Below, in pieces: positions 52,111 through 61,409 of a DNA stretch of 64,000 nt (the first letter of the stretch is position 1; each line of letters starts with the position of its first letter). The stretch spans positions 806,001 through 870,000 of the forward strand of contig NZ_CP036164.1 in the NCBI RefSeq assembly GCF_004295485.1, in the 5' to 3' direction. This DNA is from Janibacter limosus (lineage in GTDB: Bacteria > Actinomycetota > Actinomycetes > Actinomycetales > Dermatophilaceae). Made by a program: the position numbers and the translations under genes. Below the pieces are notes generated by a model. It was not told the origin of the DNA, did no database searches, and saw nothing but the letters and a program-made list of their open reading frames with translations.

Positions 52111-53126
52111 GCGGCCCGCTTCCCCAGGCGCCGGACCGCGAGCAGGAGGACGGGAGCGCCCACGAAGGCCGTCACCACGCCCACCATGAGTTCCTGGGGT
52201 CGCAGCACGACCCGACCGATGATGTCCGCACCGAGCAGGACGATCGGTCCGACGAGCAGGCAGGTGAGCAGCTGTCGGCGCACGTCGAGACCGACGAGGG
52301 CTCGCACGATGTGCGGCACGGCCAGACCGACGAAGGCGATCGGCCCGACGGCCGCGGTGGCCGCCGCGCAGAGCAGGGTCGCCGCACCGAGTGCCGTGAC
52401 GCGCAGCAGCAGCGTGTTGACCCCCAGGCCGGTCGCCGTGTCCGAGCCCAGGGCGAGGGCGTTGAGGCCGCTCGCCGAGAGCAAGGCGAGGACCAGCCCG
52501 ACGACGAGGAAGGGGGCCACCGAGCGCAGGTGGTCGAGGCCACCGTCACCGAGGGAGCCGACCACCCAGAAGCGGTAGCTGTCGAAGTGCTGGGGCATCG
52601 ACAGAGCCAGACCCTGGACATACGCGGTGAGCACGGCCGCGACCACGGCCCCGGCGAGGACCAGGCGGACCAGGCTCGCACCGCCGCCACCGACGGTGCC
52701 GATCATGTGGACGACGAGCGCCGCGACGCCGCCGCCGAGCAGGGCCACCCAGGCCGAGGCGGTCGAGCCCGTCGCGACACCGAAGAAGGCGCTCGCGGTC
52801 ACCATCGCGGCGGCCGCGCCGGCGTTGATGCCCAGCAGGCCCGGGTCGGCGAGCGGGTTGGCGGTCACTCCCTGCATCAGGGCCCCGGACAGGGCCAGTG
52901 CCGCCCCCACCCCGAGGGCCAGGAGCGTGCGCTCGATGCGTGCGTCGAGGACGGTCGCCAGATAGGCGTCGGGTCGCCCGGTGAGTGCGTCGATCACCTC
53001 CGGCAGCGACGTCGCCTTGGAGCCGACGGCGAGGGAGAGCAGGCAGACGAGGGCGAGCACCGCGACGCACCCCACGAGGACCAGGACGGTCCGTGGGGTG
53101 CGTCGGGCGGGGGTGGTTGCCGTCAC
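52107..53126 (-). CDS. FecCD-family siderophore permease, first subunit
   Basis: A 339-residue permease. SGALMQGVTANPLADPGLLGIN is the same FecCD signature and FVGLAVPHIVRALVG the coupling region. GTG start at 53126, 10 bases after the binding-protein gene. It forms a heterodimer with the next permease. Confidence 0.92.
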   Translation of the reverse strand: MTATTPARRTPRTVLVLVGCVAVLALVCLLSLAVGSKATSLPEVIDALTGRPDAYLATVLDARIERTLLALGVGAALALSGALMQGVTANPLADPGLLGINAGAAAAMVTASAFFGVATGSTASAWVALLGGGVAALVVHMIGTVGGGGASLVRLVLAGAVVAAVLTAYVQGLALSMPQHFDSYRFWVVGSLGDGGLDHLRSVAPFLVVGLVLALLSASGLNALALGSDTATGLGVNTLLLRVTALGAATLLCAAATAAVGPIAFVGLAVPHIVRALVGLDVRRQLLTCLLVGPIVLLGADIIGRVVLRPQELMVGVVTAFVGAPVLLLAVRRLGKRAA

Positions 53127-53136
53127 CGGCCGCAGA

Positions 53137-54171
53137 TCACTTGGCGTCGGCCTTGGCGATCGCCTTGTCGATCATCTCGGGATAGCGCTCGAGCGTGTAG
53201 GGCACGGTGAGCGGGTTGATCATCGAGGAGGCGGTGACGAAGGAGTTGTCGTCGCTGGAGACGACGGCGCCCTGCTTGATCGCGGGGATCGAGGCGTAGA
53301 GCTTGTTGTCCAGCGCCTGCTTCTTGGCCTTGGGGTCGCTGTAGAAGGTGAAGATCAGGTCGCTGTCGTTCAGCTTGTCCGCGTTCTCGTACCCGATGAC
53401 CGCCGAGTCGGTGCCCTCGGTCTCCTTCATCTCCTTCACGGCCGGGTCGCTCTTGAGGCCCAGCTTGCGCACGATGTCGGCGCGCTGCTCGGTCGGCAGG
53501 AAGACGCCGAGGGTGTCGGGCGTGGTGTAGACGTACGAGAAGGTGTGGTCGGCCCACTCGGGGTGCTTCTCGGCCTCGTCGGCCAGCTGCTTGTCGAGGT
53601 CGGTGATCAGGCCCTTGGCGGCGTCCTGCTCACCCAGTGCCTTGCCGATGATCTCGATCTGCTGGTCCCAGTCGATGCTCCACGCCTTGTCCGGGTAGGC
53701 GACCGTCGGGGCGATGGCGTCCAGCGCGTCGTACTGCTCCTGGGTGATGCCCGACCACGGCGCGAGGATGACGTCGGGGTCGAGCTCGACGATCTTCTCC
53801 AGGTCGAGCTCCTCACCGGCACCGACGAACTCGGGGAGGGTGCCCCCTTCGTCCGTGACGGCCTCGTGGACCCACGGGGTGTAGCCCGTCTTGTCGGCGG
53901 CCCAGGCGTACTCCTCCATGCCCACCGGGATGGCGCCCAGGGCGATCGAGGTCTCGGTCGAACCCTGACCGAGGGTGACGACCTTCTCGGGCTTCTCGGT
54001 GATCTCGGCGGTGCCGAGGGTGGACTCGATGCTCACGGGGAAGGCGCCGTCGCCGGAGCCCTCGGACGTCGCAGCGGCATCGTCGGCGTCGGAGCTGCCG
54101 CAGGCACTGAGGGCGAGGGCGGCGGTCAGGAGCGTGGCGGCACCGGCGGTGCGCAGGCGGGGCAGGGGCAT
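53137..54171 (-). CDS. Iron-siderophore binding lipoprotein
   Basis: A 344-residue solute-binding lipoprotein (LAALALSAC-type lipobox, ALALSACGSSD) of the FepB/FhuD class. EKVVTLGQGSTETSIALGAIPVG and ELDPDVILAPWSGITQEQYDAL are typical of the family, and the fold has no hinge repeat. GAGG lies about eight bases before the ATG. First gene of the operon, directly behind an iron box. The siderophore type cannot be deduced, and no siderophore synthesis genes are in the window, so it may take up foreign siderophores. Confidence 0.92.
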   Translation of the reverse strand: MPLPRLRTAGAATLLTAALALSACGSSDADDAAATSEGSGDGAFPVSIESTLGTAEITEKPEKVVTLGQGSTETSIALGAIPVGMEEYAWAADKTGYTPWVHEAVTDEGGTLPEFVGAGEELDLEKIVELDPDVILAPWSGITQEQYDALDAIAPTVAYPDKAWSIDWDQQIEIIGKALGEQDAAKGLITDLDKQLADEAEKHPEWADHTFSYVYTTPDTLGVFLPTEQRADIVRKLGLKSDPAVKEMKETEGTDSAVIGYENADKLNDSDLIFTFYSDPKAKKQALDNKLYASIPAIKQGAVVSSDDNSFVTASSMINPLTVPYTLERYPEMIDKAIAKADAK

Positions 54172-54200
54172 GGTGGAACCTCTGGTCGATCGACGGATGG

Positions 54201-54219
54201 TTAGGCGAGGCTAACCTAT
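54201..54219 (-). promoter_or_regulatory. DtxR/IdeR-like iron box upstream of the siderophore importer
   Basis: The plus strand reads TTAGGCGAGGCTAACCTAT, matching 16 of 19 positions of the DtxR/IdeR consensus by my alignment. It lies 30 bases before the binding-protein start. The palindrome TTAG..CTAA is retained. Iron-dependent repression is expected. Confidence 0.85.
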
Positions 54220-54224
54220 GCCAC

Positions 54225-54773
54225 TCAGTCGTGGCGATGCACCCGGTGTCCGTCCCGGTCGAAGATCATGATCACCTCGGCCGGCCCGCCGGTGGCGACG
54301 AAGGAGTGCGGGGTCATCGTCTCGAACTCGGCGGCCTCTCCCGTCTCGACCATGACGACCCGGTCCCCGAGGAAGAGCTGGACGCGGCCCTCGAGGACGA
54401 AGAACCAGTCGTGCCCCGGGTGGACCTGCTGCTGGGGCCTGCGGCTGCTCGGCTCCAGGCGCACCTTCATCGCGGTCGTGGTGCCCGTGGCCTTGGTGAG
54501 CATCCAGGTCGTGCGGCCCTCCTCGCGCGTCGGAGTCGGACGGATGACGACGTCCTCGTCGATGTCCTCGGCGAGCAGGGTCTCCACGTCCGTGCGCAGG
54601 GCCCGGGCCAGCGGCAGGAGCACGTCCAGGCTGATGGCCCGCTTGCCGGTCTCGATGCGGCTGATCGTCGACGGACTGAGGTGGGAGCGCTCGGCCAGGT
54701 CGTCGAGGGAGAGCGACTGCGCCCGACGCAGGCCGCGCAGGCGGGTGCGGACGGTCTGCTCGATCTCACTCAT
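54225..54773 (-). CDS. XRE-family regulator with C-terminal cupin
   Basis: A 182-residue regulator. Helix-turn-helix at residues 12-65 (RAQSLSLDDLAERSHLSPST, ISRIETGKRAISLDVLLPL) and a cupin sensor domain with QVHPGHDWFFVLEGRVQLFLG and MTPHSF. ATG at 54773 follows GGAGG. It is divergent from the oxidoreductase-methyltransferase fusion gene across 87 bp and probably controls it. Its 3' end is six bases from the iron box of the importer operon. Confidence 0.88.
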   Translation of the reverse strand: MSEIEQTVRTRLRGLRRAQSLSLDDLAERSHLSPSTISRIETGKRAISLDVLLPLARALRTDVETLLAEDIDEDVVIRPTPTREEGRTTWMLTKATGTTTAMKVRLEPSSRRPQQQVHPGHDWFFVLEGRVQLFLGDRVVMVETGEAAEFETMTPHSFVATGGPAEVIMIFDRDGHRVHRHD

Positions 54774-54860
54774 GGGTCCTCCGTGCGGCGAGGGCCGCGG
54801 TGATTTGCGAATACTGCAAGGGAGTATGCACTATACGCCAAGTCGATCTACGGTGAGGTC

Positions 54861-56459
54861 ATGAGCACCCACCACCACAGCACCCCGTCCGTCATCGAGC
54901 GCCACGTCGACGTGGCCGTCGTCGGCGGCTCAGCCGCCGGCCTCGCCGCGACCCTGCAGCTCTCCCGGCAGCGCCGGTCGGTCATCGTCATCGACTCCGG
55001 TGAGCCGCGCAATGCCCCCGCTGACCAGATGCACAGCTATCTCGGCCACGAGGGGCGCTCGCCGGCCGACTTCCTGCGGATCGCCCGCGAGGAGGTGCGC
55101 TCCTACGGCGCCGAGGTCCTCACCGGCCGGGCCGATGCAGTCACCCGCGAGGAGGCCGGCTTCCGCATCGAGCTCAGCGGGGGCCACGTCGTGCACGCCC
55201 GCCGCGTCATCGCCGCGACGGGCCTGACCGACGAGCTGCCCGATGTGCCCGGGCTGATGCAGCACTGGGGCGGTGCGGTGATCCACTGCCCCTTCTGCCA
55301 CGGCTACGAGGCCCGTGACCAGCGGATCGTCTCGCTCGTGACCTCGCCCATGGGGCTGCACCCGATCCCGCTGCTCCGTCAGCTCACCGACGATCTGACC
55401 GTGCTCGTCCACGAGGGCGTGTCCGCCGACGAGCCGCAGCTGCAGCTGCTGCGTGACGCCGGCGTCCGGGTCGTCGTGGCCCGCGCCGAGCGCGTCCTGA
55501 GCGACGAGAGCGGGGCACTGAGCGGGATCGCCCTGGTGGACGGCGCCGTCGTCGCTGCCGACACGATCCTGGTCGGGACCCGCCTGCACGCCCGGGTCGC
55601 CCCCTTCGCCGGGGTGGGACTGGTCGCCAGCGACCACCCGAGCGGGGTCGCCACGTACGTCGAGGCCGACCCGATGACCGGCGCGACCGCCATCCCCGGG
55701 GTCTACGCCGCGGGGACCATCGCGGAGCCCATGCTCCAGGTCCTGCCGACCGCCGCTGCGGGCAGCCGCGTGGGCAGCATGGTCAGCTTCGACCTGGCCC
55801 ACGAGGACCTGGAGGCCGCGGCCCGACCCAGCGCCCACGCCGCGGACTGGGACGGGCGGTACTCCGGCGACCTGCAGTGGAGTGGCAACCCCAACGGGTC
55901 GCTCGTCGCCGAGGTCGAGGGCCTCGCGCCCGGCTCCGCCCTCGACGTCGGTGCTGGCGAAGGGGGCGACGCCATCTGGTTGGCGCAGCAGGGGTGGCAG
56001 GTTACGGCCAGCGACATCTCCGCCCTGGCCCTGGAGCGGGTCGGTGCGGCCGCTCGCGATCGCGGGCTCGACATCGCGCTGCTGCAGGCCGACGCCAACG
56101 CGTCGGACCCTTTCGGTGGCGTGCAGCACGACCTGGTGACCGCCGCCTACGCCTCCTTCCCACGCACCCCGGACGGACGCGGTGCGGCCAATGTGCTCGA
56201 CGCCGTCGCACCCGGAGGTCGTCTGGTCGTCATCAACCACGACACCCAGGACATGGACGCAGCCGTGGATCGGGCCGACGTCGAGCAGACCCGGCCCTTC
56301 GACCACAAGGCCTTCGTCACCACCGAGGAGCTGGTGGCCGCCATCGCCGAGCGGCCGGGCTGGACCGTCGCGGTCAACGACCGTCGGGAGCGCCCGGCAG
56401 GCGCCGCCTCCCCCCAGCACGTGCACGACATCGTCCTGCATGCACGGCGCAGCGCCTGA
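54861..56459 (+). CDS. Fusion of thioredoxin-reductase-like flavoprotein and SAM methyltransferase
   Basis: A 532-residue two-domain protein. Residues 1-310 are a thioredoxin-reductase-like FAD/NAD(P) oxidoreductase: VVGGSAAGLAATLQLSRQ, redox pair HCPFCHGYE near residue 152, and a late FAD motif PGVYAAGTIAEP. Residues 330-532 are a class I methyltransferase: ALDVGAGEGGDAIWLAQQG and VTAAYASFPRTPDG. The combination suggests reduction followed by methyl transfer, as in detoxification of an oxyanion or thiol compound, but the substrate is unknown. Upstream regulator on the other strand. Confidence 0.87.
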   Translation: MSTHHHSTPSVIERHVDVAVVGGSAAGLAATLQLSRQRRSVIVIDSGEPRNAPADQMHSYLGHEGRSPADFLRIAREEVRSYGAEVLTGRADAVTREEAGFRIELSGGHVVHARRVIAATGLTDELPDVPGLMQHWGGAVIHCPFCHGYEARDQRIVSLVTSPMGLHPIPLLRQLTDDLTVLVHEGVSADEPQLQLLRDAGVRVVVARAERVLSDESGALSGIALVDGAVVAADTILVGTRLHARVAPFAGVGLVASDHPSGVATYVEADPMTGATAIPGVYAAGTIAEPMLQVLPTAAAGSRVGSMVSFDLAHEDLEAAARPSAHAADWDGRYSGDLQWSGNPNGSLVAEVEGLAPGSALDVGAGEGGDAIWLAQQGWQVTASDISALALERVGAAARDRGLDIALLQADANASDPFGGVQHDLVTAAYASFPRTPDGRGAANVLDAVAPGGRLVVINHDTQDMDAAVDRADVEQTRPFDHKAFVTTEELVAAIAERPGWTVAVNDRRERPAGAASPQHVHDIVLHARRSA

Positions 56460-56478
56460 CGGTGGGAGAATCTGCGGC

Positions 56479-57915
56479 ATGAGTCCCGCCCCCGATGCCG
56501 CCCAGCGCCAGGCCACCGCCGATCTCGAGCTGCGCAAGCGGATGCGCCAGGTCGAGGACAACATCCTCGCGCGCGCCCCCGAGCACGACCTCGAGCCCAG
56601 CCTCGACCGCATCCGTGCGGTCATGGACCTGCTCGGCGAGCCCCAGCGCACCTTCCCGGTCATCCACGTGACCGGGACCAACGGCAAGACGTCCACGGCG
56701 CGGATCATCGAGTCGATCCTGCGTGAGTCGGGCCTGAAGACAGGGCGGTTCACCTCACCGCACCTGCAGGACATCCGCGAGCGGATCACCATCGGCGGCG
56801 AGCTGATCACCCGCGAGGCCTTCCTCGACGCGTGGGCGGACATCGCCCCCTTCGTCGACGCGGTCGACACCCGCTCGGCGTCCGAGGACGGCCCGAGGAT
56901 GACCTACTTCGAGGTGCTCGTCGCGCTCGCCTACGCGGCCTTCGCCGACGCCCCCATCGACATCGCGATCGTCGAGGTCGGCATGGGCGGCTCATGGGAC
57001 GCGACCAATGTCGTCGAGGCGGACGTCGCCGTCATCACGCCGGTCGGCATCGACCACCAGCACTTCCTCGGCAGCTCGATCGAGGAGATCACCACCGAGA
57101 AGTCGGGGATCATCCACCCCGACGCCATCGCCGTGAGCGCCCCGCAGGAGCCCGAGGTCATGGCGATCCTGCGCGAGCGGGCCGACGAGGTCGGGGCGCA
57201 GCTCAAGGTCGAGGGGCTCGACTTCGGCGTCCTCGAGCGCGATGTGGCCGTCGGCGGTCAGGTGGTCTCCCTGCGGGGCCTCGCCGGCGACCACCCCGAC
57301 CTGCTGCTCAACCTCCACGGCGCCCACCAGGCGAGCAATGCCGCGCTCGCCGTCGCGGCCGTCGAGGCCTTCCTCGGCGGGGGAGAGCAGCCGCTCGCGG
57401 AGGAGGTCCTCTCGGCCGGCCTGGCCGCGGCCACCTCGCCGGGGCGTCTCGAGATCGTCCGCCGCAGCCCGACCGTCATCGTCGACGCGGCGCACAACCC
57501 GCACGGTGCGGCCGTCCTCGCCGAGGCGCTCAAGGACTCCTTCACCTTCACCCACCTCGTGGGCGTCGTCTCGATCTTCAAGGACAAGGACGTCGTCGGG
57601 ATCCTCGAGGCCCTCGAGCCGGCGCTCGACGAGGTCGTCGTCACCCGCTCGACGTCGCCCCGCGCGATGCGGCCGGACCGCCTCGGTGAGATCGCCGCGG
57701 AGGTCTTCGGCGACCACCGCGTCACCGTCGTCGACGAGCTGCCCGACGCGCTCGACCGGGCGGCCCAGCTGGCCGACGACGGGGGCGTCGCCGGTGGCGT
57801 CGTCGCGACCGGCTCGATCGTCACCGTCGGCGAGGTGCGGCTGCTCCTCGGGGTGACGGACGTCGAGGCACCCGCGCCGCGACCGGTCCAGGTGCCGCTC
57901 GAGGCGGAGGAGTAG
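56479..57915 (+). CDS. folC: Folylpolyglutamate synthase / dihydrofolate synthase
   Basis: ATP-dependent ligase adding glutamate to folates. 478 residues. P-loop HVTGTNGKTSTARI near residue 65, VEVGMGGSWDATNVV, GIDHQHFLGSSIEEIT and the C-terminal domain motif VIVDAAHNPHGAAVL are all present. Start ATG at 56479, 19 bases after the fusion gene. Convergent with the DUF4185 gene (nine-base gap). In related genomes folC precedes the DUF4233 gene directly. Confidence 0.95.
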   Translation: MSPAPDAAQRQATADLELRKRMRQVEDNILARAPEHDLEPSLDRIRAVMDLLGEPQRTFPVIHVTGTNGKTSTARIIESILRESGLKTGRFTSPHLQDIRERITIGGELITREAFLDAWADIAPFVDAVDTRSASEDGPRMTYFEVLVALAYAAFADAPIDIAIVEVGMGGSWDATNVVEADVAVITPVGIDHQHFLGSSIEEITTEKSGIIHPDAIAVSAPQEPEVMAILRERADEVGAQLKVEGLDFGVLERDVAVGGQVVSLRGLAGDHPDLLLNLHGAHQASNAALAVAAVEAFLGGGEQPLAEEVLSAGLAAATSPGRLEIVRRSPTVIVDAAHNPHGAAVLAEALKDSFTFTHLVGVVSIFKDKDVVGILEALEPALDEVVVTRSTSPRAMRPDRLGEIAAEVFGDHRVTVVDELPDALDRAAQLADDGGVAGGVVATGSIVTVGEVRLLLGVTDVEAPAPRPVQVPLEAEE

Positions 57916-57924
57916 GAGCCCGCC

Positions 57925-60129
57925 TCACCGCGGCAGCGGCACGCGCACGAAGTGCGGCCGGTACCGCAGCGGGTCCTCCAGCACCCGGGAGCTGTCGGTG
58001 TCGTTGGTGCTGTACGAGGCGACGACGCTGCCGTCCTCCGGGAAGAGCGTCGGGTGCGCCAGCGGCATGTACCTCACCTGACCGGTCTCGCCCTGATCGA
58101 CCTTCGCCACCGCCTCGCCGGAGGACCACGGCCCGGTGGGGGAGTCGGCCGTCCACACGGTGATGTCGCTGCCGAGCAGGTCGTTGCGCTTGCTCAGGGC
58201 GTACCACCGGTCGCCGCGGGTGAAGACGCTCAGCGTCTGCGAGACACCGTCGCGGGCCGGGATCATCTCGCTCGCGTCCGCCTCGGAACGCGACCACCCG
58301 GAGCCGTCCCAGTAGCGCCAGCGGGACCGGTGCACGAGGTCGTCGGGCCGCACCCGCGCCACGCGAAGGGAGTACCCCCACGCCTGGTCGGTGCCCGGGT
58401 TGGCGGTGCCGTAGACGTAGACCCAGCGATCCCGACCGGTCCCGACGAGGGTGGTCGCCGCGCCCCACGTGGTGTGCTCCCGGCCGGTGCGGTCCGGCCC
58501 GATGTCGCGCTGGTCGAGCAGCTGCGGCGTGCCGCCGACCGGCACGACGAAGACCGCGACGGACAGCCCGAGGTTCTCGAAGTCGAAGGCGCCCGACCCG
58601 GTGGTGCGCACGCGCTGGGTGGTGACGTAGAGCAGGTCGTAGCCGGTGCGGTGGTCGACGAGCGTCGACATCGGCCAGTGCCCGACCGGGTGGTCCCCGC
58701 CTCCGGGCCGGTCAGGGATGAGCGCGCCACCGGTCGCGGGCACGACGGCCCGCAGGCACCGCCCGTCGGTCACGAGCATGGAGTTGCGCACATAGGTCGG
58801 TCCCGTGGTCCCGCCGCGCAGGGTGTCGCCGAAGAGCCAGACGCGCCGGTCGTCCTGGAGCAGCGCGTCGGCGCCGACGTCGCCCCCGCGGAAGTCGTCC
58901 GTGCCGCGCAGCCGCGCGATCCGGTTGAGGTCGTCGACCGACCGCACTGACCCGGCCCGCACGCACTCGGAGCTCGCGGCGAGCGAGGTCAGCCGGGGAG
59001 CGGCGGCCACCTCGGCGCGGGGCACGACGACGGCGAGCGCGAGCATCGCGACGGTCAGGGGGGCCACGGCACCGAGGACCCGCACCCGCCAGGCGCGCGT
59101 GCCGGCGAGCTCGCCCAGGTCCTCGTCACCGACCGGCTCGGGGACGTGCCGGCGCCGACGGACGGCGCGGGCCAGGGTGATGACGAGGAGCGAGGAGAGC
59201 AGCCAGACGAGCAGGACGGCGACCTGACCGGTCGCGACCTCCCCTTCGGTCCCGGCAGCGATCGCCGCCTCGACCCCCGAGCCGGGCACGCCGAGGCCGG
59301 CGAGGGTGCTCCAGGGCTCGCCGACGAGGTAGGGGTCGACCCGGGCGAGCACCGGCGCGCCGGTGGCGAAGAAGAGAGCGACCGTCAGCCCGAGCCCGGC
59401 CCAGCCGAAGAGGGCCTCGAGCCCGAAGGTGAAGGCGGCCGCGGTGCCCGCGACGAGGGCCGGCACGAGCACGCTCGCCCAGCCGGCGTCGTGCAGCGCG
59501 ACGAGCCCGATGAGCGCACCGCTGCCCACGGACAGCGCCCCGACGACGGCCGCGCGACGCAGCCCGTGCCGCAGGTCCCCGGCGACCGGGCCGAAGCGCA
59601 GGCTGGTCCCGACGGCGAGGAGGAAGCCGAGGAGCAGCGCGAGGGCGACGGCCAGGCGGGCGGCCTCCCTTCGCTCGTCCGCATCGGCGGGCCCGACGAC
59701 GTCGACGGTGACCTGGCGACCGGTGCGGTGCTCGGCCTCCTCGACCCGCTCGCGGATCGCCTGGTCGAGGGTGTCGTCGTTGATCGACGCGAGCAGGAGC
59801 CGGTCGGTGGAGCCGCCGAGGTCGACGACGAGCGCCGCCCGGGCGGTCCCGTCGGTGAGAGCCGAGCGTGCGTCGTCCTCGTCGCGTACCGCGTGCAGGT
59901 CGAAGGGGTCACCCGGCAGGTCGTCGTACCCGCGGGCCACGCTCTCGGCGACGACCGGGTCGGCGGCGACGACTGCCGGGACCCCGTGGGGCTCGAGGTC
60001 GTCGGAGCCCGCGAGGACGAAGGCCGCCCACGCGATCTCGGCGAGGACGACGACCACGAGGAGCGCGGTGACGGCCGGCGGCAGGACCTGTCGCCGGCGC
60101 GGGAGGTCGCCGGGGTGGGTGGTGGGCAC
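57925..60129 (-). CDS. Membrane protein fused to a DUF4185-like beta-propeller
   Basis: A 734-residue protein. The N-terminal 330 residues contain a leading membrane helix, an extracytoplasmic stretch (about residues 45-160) and five or six helices in a layout like ABC-2 or YhgE/Pip-type membrane proteins. After another helix (VAPLTVAMLALAVVV near residue 360) comes a 370-residue extracellular part. It contains RRVWLFGDTLRGG, VYVYGTANPGTDQAWGYSLRVARV and YMPLAHPTLFPEDGSVVASYSTN, typical of DUF4185 five-bladed propellers (glycosidase-like). GTG start. No enzyme activity can be claimed. Confidence 0.72.
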   Translation of the reverse strand: MPTTHPGDLPRRRQVLPPAVTALLVVVVLAEIAWAAFVLAGSDDLEPHGVPAVVAADPVVAESVARGYDDLPGDPFDLHAVRDEDDARSALTDGTARAALVVDLGGSTDRLLLASINDDTLDQAIRERVEEAEHRTGRQVTVDVVGPADADERREAARLAVALALLLGFLLAVGTSLRFGPVAGDLRHGLRRAAVVGALSVGSGALIGLVALHDAGWASVLVPALVAGTAAAFTFGLEALFGWAGLGLTVALFFATGAPVLARVDPYLVGEPWSTLAGLGVPGSGVEAAIAAGTEGEVATGQVAVLLVWLLSSLLVITLARAVRRRRHVPEPVGDEDLGELAGTRAWRVRVLGAVAPLTVAMLALAVVVPRAEVAAAPRLTSLAASSECVRAGSVRSVDDLNRIARLRGTDDFRGGDVGADALLQDDRRVWLFGDTLRGGTTGPTYVRNSMLVTDGRCLRAVVPATGGALIPDRPGGGDHPVGHWPMSTLVDHRTGYDLLYVTTQRVRTTGSGAFDFENLGLSVAVFVVPVGGTPQLLDQRDIGPDRTGREHTTWGAATTLVGTGRDRWVYVYGTANPGTDQAWGYSLRVARVRPDDLVHRSRWRYWDGSGWSRSEADASEMIPARDGVSQTLSVFTRGDRWYALSKRNDLLGSDITVWTADSPTGPWSSGEAVAKVDQGETGQVRYMPLAHPTLFPEDGSVVASYSTNDTDSSRVLEDPLRYRPHFVRVPLPR

Positions 60130-60168
60130 GCGTCGAGACTAAGCCGTGTGGCGCTTACCCTGTCACCC

Positions 60169-60564
60169 GTGACTCCCGACCAGCAGCCGCGCCCGCAGGG
60201 CAAGTTCATGTGGCGCATGCTCGCCACCGTCCTCGGCGGCCAGGCGCTCGTCATCTTCTTCGGCGCCCTGACCAGCCGCGGCCTCGACCCGGAGCAGCCG
60301 GCCGTGGTCGGGGGGCTGACCCCCTTCGTCCTGCTCTGCGGGCTCGCGGTGCTCGCGATCGTCGCCGCCGGGCTCATGCGCCGCCCCTTCGGCCCGGCGC
60401 TTGGATGGATCGTCCAGCTGTTGTCCATCCTCTCCGGATTTTTCGTGACGATGATGTTCGTCGTGGGCGTGGTCTTCGCGCTCCTGTACTTCTACTGCCA
60501 GCGCATCGGCCGTCGTGTCGACCGCGAGCAGGCCGCCCGTGCCGTGACCCAGCAGGAGAGCTGA
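60169..60564 (+). CDS. DUF4233-family membrane protein
   Basis: A 131-residue protein with four hydrophobic segments (for example LATVLGGQALVIFFGALTS and FVTMMFVVGVVFALLYFYC) from a GTG start. It resembles the actinobacterial DUF4233 proteins found next to folC and ndk. Function unknown. uppP starts four bases later. Confidence 0.82.
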   Translation: MTPDQQPRPQGKFMWRMLATVLGGQALVIFFGALTSRGLDPEQPAVVGGLTPFVLLCGLAVLAIVAAGLMRRPFGPALGWIVQLLSILSGFFVTMMFVVGVVFALLYFYCQRIGRRVDREQAARAVTQQES

Positions 60565-60567
60565 CCC

Positions 60568-61395
60568 TTGGACTTCATCACCGCCGTGATTCTCGGACTC
60601 GTCCAGGGGCTCACCGAGTTTCTTCCTGTGAGCTCCAGCGCTCACGTCTCGATCGTGGGGCGCCTTCTGGGGCAACAGGACCCGGGTGCGGCCTTCACCG
60701 CGATCACCCAGCTGGGGACCGAAGCTGCCGTCGTCATCTACTTCTGGCGCGACATCACGACGATCATCCGCAAGTGGTTCCTCTCGCTCGCCGGCAAGGT
60801 CGCCAAGAACGACCCCGACGTGCGCATGGGGTGGCTCGTCATCATCGGCACCATTCCCATCGGCCTGCTCGGCGTCCTCTTCCAGGACACCATCGAGACC
60901 TCGCTGCGCAGTCTGTGGATCACCGCGACGATGCTCCTCGTCTTCGCCCTGGTCATCCTGGCCGCCGAGCGCTTCGGCAAGCAGGACCGTGAGCTGAGCG
61001 ACCTCACCTGGAAGCACGGCATCTTCTACGGCCTCTGGCAGGCACTCGCCCTCATCCCGGGGGTCTCCCGCAGTGGCGGCACCATCGCCGGTGGTCTCTT
61101 CATGGGCTACTCCCGAGAGAGTGCGGCCCGCTACAGCTTCCTGCTGGCCATCCCGGCCGTCATCGCGTCAGGTGGCCTGCAGGTCGTCAAGATCGCGGGT
61201 GGCGAGGGGACCGGCGAGACCGGCTGGGGACCGATCATCGTCGCCACGGTCATCGCCTTCGTCGTGGGTTACGCCGTCATCGCGTGGTTCATGAAGTACA
61301 TCACCACCCACACCTTCACCCCCTTCATGATCTACCGGATCCTGCTCGCCCTGGGGCTCTTCGCCCTGCTGGGTACAGGCACGATCGCGGCGTGA
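60568..61395 (+). CDS. uppP: Undecaprenyl-diphosphatase
   Basis: Membrane phosphatase (BacA/UppP) that recycles the lipid carrier of cell-wall synthesis. 275 residues. [20 protein letters not shown] is the catalytic E/SSS motif and [20 protein letters not shown] the second. TTG start at 60568 with AGGAG nine bases upstream. Placement next to mreBCD fits an envelope role. Confidence 0.95.
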   Translation: MDFITAVILGLVQGLTEFLPVSSSAHVSIVGRLLGQQDPGAAFTAITQLGTEAAVVIYFWRDITTIIRKWFLSLAGKVAKNDPDVRMGWLVIIGTIPIGLLGVLFQDTIETSLRSLWITATMLLVFALVILAAERFGKQDRELSDLTWKHGIFYGLWQALALIPGVSRSGGTIAGGLFMGYSRESAARYSFLLAIPAVIASGGLQVVKIAGGEGTGETGWGPIIVATVIAFVVGYAVIAWFMKYITTHTFTPFMIYRILLALGLFALLGTGTIAA

Positions 61396-61409
61396 CTACG
61401 CTGGGCCCC

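Noticed and set aside
50252..54171. Siderophore importer operon as a B12 importer (BtuCDF)
   Set aside because: FecCD permeases also carry B12, but the IdeR-like iron box and absence of a cobalamin riboswitch here favour iron-siderophore uptake.
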